A stretch of 22,029 nt of DNA from CALAEC01 sp050692915 (lineage in GTDB: Bacteria > Actinomycetota > UBA4738 > CALAEC01): the NCBI GenBank assembly GCA_050692915.1, contig JBOGVU010000043.1, positions 1 through 22,029 on the forward strand. The letters run 5' to 3'. The notes below the pieces were generated by a model. That model worked only from the letters and a program-made list of their open reading frames with translations, was not told the origin of the DNA and did no database searches. Positions 20,391 through 22,029 of the stretch are shown here, one piece after another. Both the position numbers and the translations under genes were made by a program. Positions within the stretch are counted from its first letter, which is position 1. Every line of letters begins with the position of its first letter.

Positions 20391-21716
20391 ATGTTCGAGC
20401 AGCTCACCGAGCGCTTCGGCGCCGTGTTCAAGAAGCTCCGGTCGCGGGGCAAGCTCCACCCCAAGCAGGTGGGCGCCGCACTCGAGGACATCCGGGCCGC
20501 CCTCCTCGAGGCCGATGTCGCCGTTGAGGTGGCCGATGCGTTCCTCGAGCGGGTCCGTGCCCGGGCGGTCGGCGAGGAGGTCATGCGGTCGGTCACCCCC
20601 GGGCAGCAGGTCGTCAAGATCGTCAGCGAGGAGCTGACCGAAACGCTCGGGGGCACGCACCGGCCGTTCGTGGTGCCCTCCGGAGACCCGGCCGTGGTGA
20701 TGATGGCCGGCCTCCAGGGCTCCGGGAAGACCACGGCGTGCGCGAAGCTCGCCCTCCACCTCCGGGAGAAGGGTCGTCGGCCGCTCCTGGCCGCGGCGGA
20801 CCTGCAGCGACCGGCCGCGATCGAGCAGCTGGTGACCCTCGGCGCGGAGATCGACGTGCCCGTCGTCTCCGAGGGCCGGGACGCGGTGAAGGTGGCCAGG
20901 GCCGCCATGAAGCGGGCCTCCAGGGACGACCGCGACGTGCTCATCGTGGACACCGCGGGCCGGCTCCACGTGGACCCCGAGATGATGCGGGAGGCCGGCC
21001 GGGTCCGGGCCGCCATGAAGCCGGACCACGTCCTCATGGCCGTGGACGCCACCGTCGGCCAGGACGCCGTTCGCCAGGCTCGTGCCTTCATGGACGAGGT
21101 GGACCTGACCGGGTTCGTGATCACCAAGCTCGACGGCGACGCCCGCGGGGGCGCCGCCCTCTCGGTGACCCAGGTCACCGGCCGGCCGGTGTTCTTCGCC
21201 GGGGTGGGGGAGAAGCCGAGCGACCTCGAGCCGTTCCATCCCGACCGGATGGCCTCCCGGATCCTGGGGATGGGCGATGTCCTGACCCTCGTGGAGAGGG
21301 CCGAGCAGGCCATGGACCAGGAGGAAGCCACCAAGGCGGCCGAACGGATGATGCGGGACCGGTTCACGCTGGAGGACTTCCTGTCCCAGCTCCGAGAGGT
21401 CCGCAAGCTGGGGCCGCTGCAAGACCTCCTGGGGATGCTGCCGGGTGGAGCACAGCTGGCTTCGAACGTGGAGGTGGACGAGCGGCAGGTCGGTCGGGCC
21501 GAGGCCATCATCTCCTCGATGACCCTGGAGGAGCGGCGCAACCCCGCTATCATCAGCGGCAGCCGCCGGGCCAGGATCGCCGGTGGCAGCGGGACCTCGG
21601 TCGGCGACGTGAACGCCCTGCTGAAGCAGTTCGACGAGGCGAGGAAGATGATGAAGCGGTTGACCGGGGGCCGGCTCCCGAAGCTCCCCGGGATGCCCAG
21701 GATCCCCGGGACGTAG
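20391..21716 (+). CDS. ffh: Signal recognition particle protein Ffh
   Basis: Ffh binds signal sequences and 4.5S/scRNA and works with FtsY to target membrane proteins. The 441-residue protein has an N domain (ADVAVEVADAFLERV), a G domain with GLQGSGKTT (107-115), AADLQRPAA, VDTAGRLH, TKLDGDARGG and GVGEKPSDLEPFHPDR, and an M domain ending with the RNA-binding SRRARIAGGSGTSVGDVN and a methionine- and lysine-rich tail. The M domain lacks a long C-terminal extension. The ATG is likely leaderless, and rpsP follows 11 bases after the stop. Confidence 0.97.
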   Translation: MFEQLTERFGAVFKKLRSRGKLHPKQVGAALEDIRAALLEADVAVEVADAFLERVRARAVGEEVMRSVTPGQQVVKIVSEELTETLGGTHRPFVVPSGDPAVVMMAGLQGSGKTTACAKLALHLREKGRRPLLAAADLQRPAAIEQLVTLGAEIDVPVVSEGRDAVKVARAAMKRASRDDRDVLIVDTAGRLHVDPEMMREAGRVRAAMKPDHVLMAVDATVGQDAVRQARAFMDEVDLTGFVITKLDGDARGGAALSVTQVTGRPVFFAGVGEKPSDLEPFHPDRMASRILGMGDVLTLVERAEQAMDQEEATKAAERMMRDRFTLEDFLSQLREVRKLGPLQDLLGMLPGGAQLASNVEVDERQVGRAEAIISSMTLEERRNPAIISGSRRARIAGGSGTSVGDVNALLKQFDEARKMMKRLTGGRLPKLPGMPRIPGT

Positions 21717-21727
21717 AGGAGTCAGGG

Positions 21728-22029
21728 ATGGTCAAGATCAGGCTGATGCGGATGGGGAAGCGGAAGGAGCCGTACTACCGCGTGGTGGTGGCAGACTCGC
21801 GGAGCCCTCGCGACGGCCGGTTCATCGAGAACATCGGCCGGTACCACCCCCGCGCGCACCCCTCGGTTATCGAGATCGACGAGGAGCGGGCCCTCCACTG
21901 GCTCAAGAACGGGGCCCAGCCCAGCGACCCGGTCCGGGTCCTCCTCCAGAAGACCGGGATCTGGTCGAGCTTCACCGGCGAAGCCCCCCCACCCCCGTTC
22001 GACGCCGCTTCCGCCGATGAGCCCTCCTC
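21728..22029 (+). CDS. rpsP: Small ribosomal subunit protein bS16 (partial, 3' cut)
   Basis: This is a 30S ribosomal protein. The frame opens MVKIRLMRMGKRKEPYYRVV, followed by VADSRSPRDGRFIENIGRYHP and GAQPSDPVRVLLQKTG, all standard for bS16. GAGGAG upstream of the ATG serves as ribosome binding site. About 100 codons are visible, and the Pro/Ala/Asp-rich tail continues past the window end, as in the extended bS16 of actinobacteria. It follows ffh by 11 bases, so it is probably co-transcribed. Confidence 0.96.
   Translation, partial: MVKIRLMRMGKRKEPYYRVVVADSRSPRDGRFIENIGRYHPRAHPSVIEIDEERALHWLKNGAQPSDPVRVLLQKTGIWSSFTGEAPPPPFDAASADEPS

Noticed and set aside
19304..21553. 749-residue minus-strand frame opposite ftsY and ffh
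   Set aside because: It is Ser/Arg/Thr-rich shadow sequence with no domain, opposite two clear SRP genes.

Overview
This is a gene-dense, very GC-rich segment of a bacterial chromosome, most likely from an actinobacterium (Actinomycetota) outside the well-studied genera. I base this on the gene order, which from memory resembles the mycobacterial chromosome (thiL, rpmB, recG, rsmD, coaD, a SepIVA-like gene, a DUF177 gene, rpmF, rnc, fpg, acyP, smc, ftsY, ffh, rpsP). Further support comes from the N-terminal membrane segment of FtsY, GTG/TTG starts, and TANNNT -10 boxes placed 6-9 bases before start codons, as in leaderless actinobacterial mRNAs. I cannot name the genus. No rRNA, tRNA, CRISPR array, insertion sequence or gap over 300 bases is visible.

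Layout. Bases 1-360 hold the end of a membrane-protein gene and a small 53-residue ORF that converges on pckA; a perfect hairpin carries both stop codons. On the minus strand are a divergent ATP-type PEP carboxykinase (gluconeogenesis) and, upstream of it, a dodecin-family protein. Divergent from dodecin is a thiL-thiD thiamine operon, which ends by sharing a CTAG with a convergent secreted sulfatase that carries C-terminal RTX-like Gly/Asp repeats. Next, still on the minus strand, come rpmB (bL28) and an envelope module: a thioredoxin-like lipoprotein, a SpoIID/LytB-type membrane protein and an MscS channel.

From about 9.05 kb to the end everything is on the plus strand. A tightly coupled block recG - METTL7-like methyltransferase - rsmD - coaD - SepIVA-like coiled-coil gene - DUF177 has start and stop codons that overlap or abut at every junction. 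It is followed by rpmF - rnc - fpg, then acyP, smc, ftsY, ffh and rpsP (cut by the window end). This block combines DNA repair and recombination (RecG, Fpg), rRNA and ribosome work (RsmD, DUF177, bL32, RNase III, bS16), CoA synthesis (CoaD), chromosome organisation (SMC) and the SRP targeting pair (FtsY, Ffh).

There is no obvious new defence or mobile system. The points most worth checking are: an Fpg glycosylase whose start is well fixed but which has Met where the catalytic N-terminal Pro should be; an SMC hinge without its usual Gly-Gly cluster; a shortened SepIVA-like protein; a METTL7-like methyltransferase inserted between recG and rsmD; a stop-codon hairpin; a possible 9-codon leader ORF before recG; and a recurring leaderless promoter architecture.
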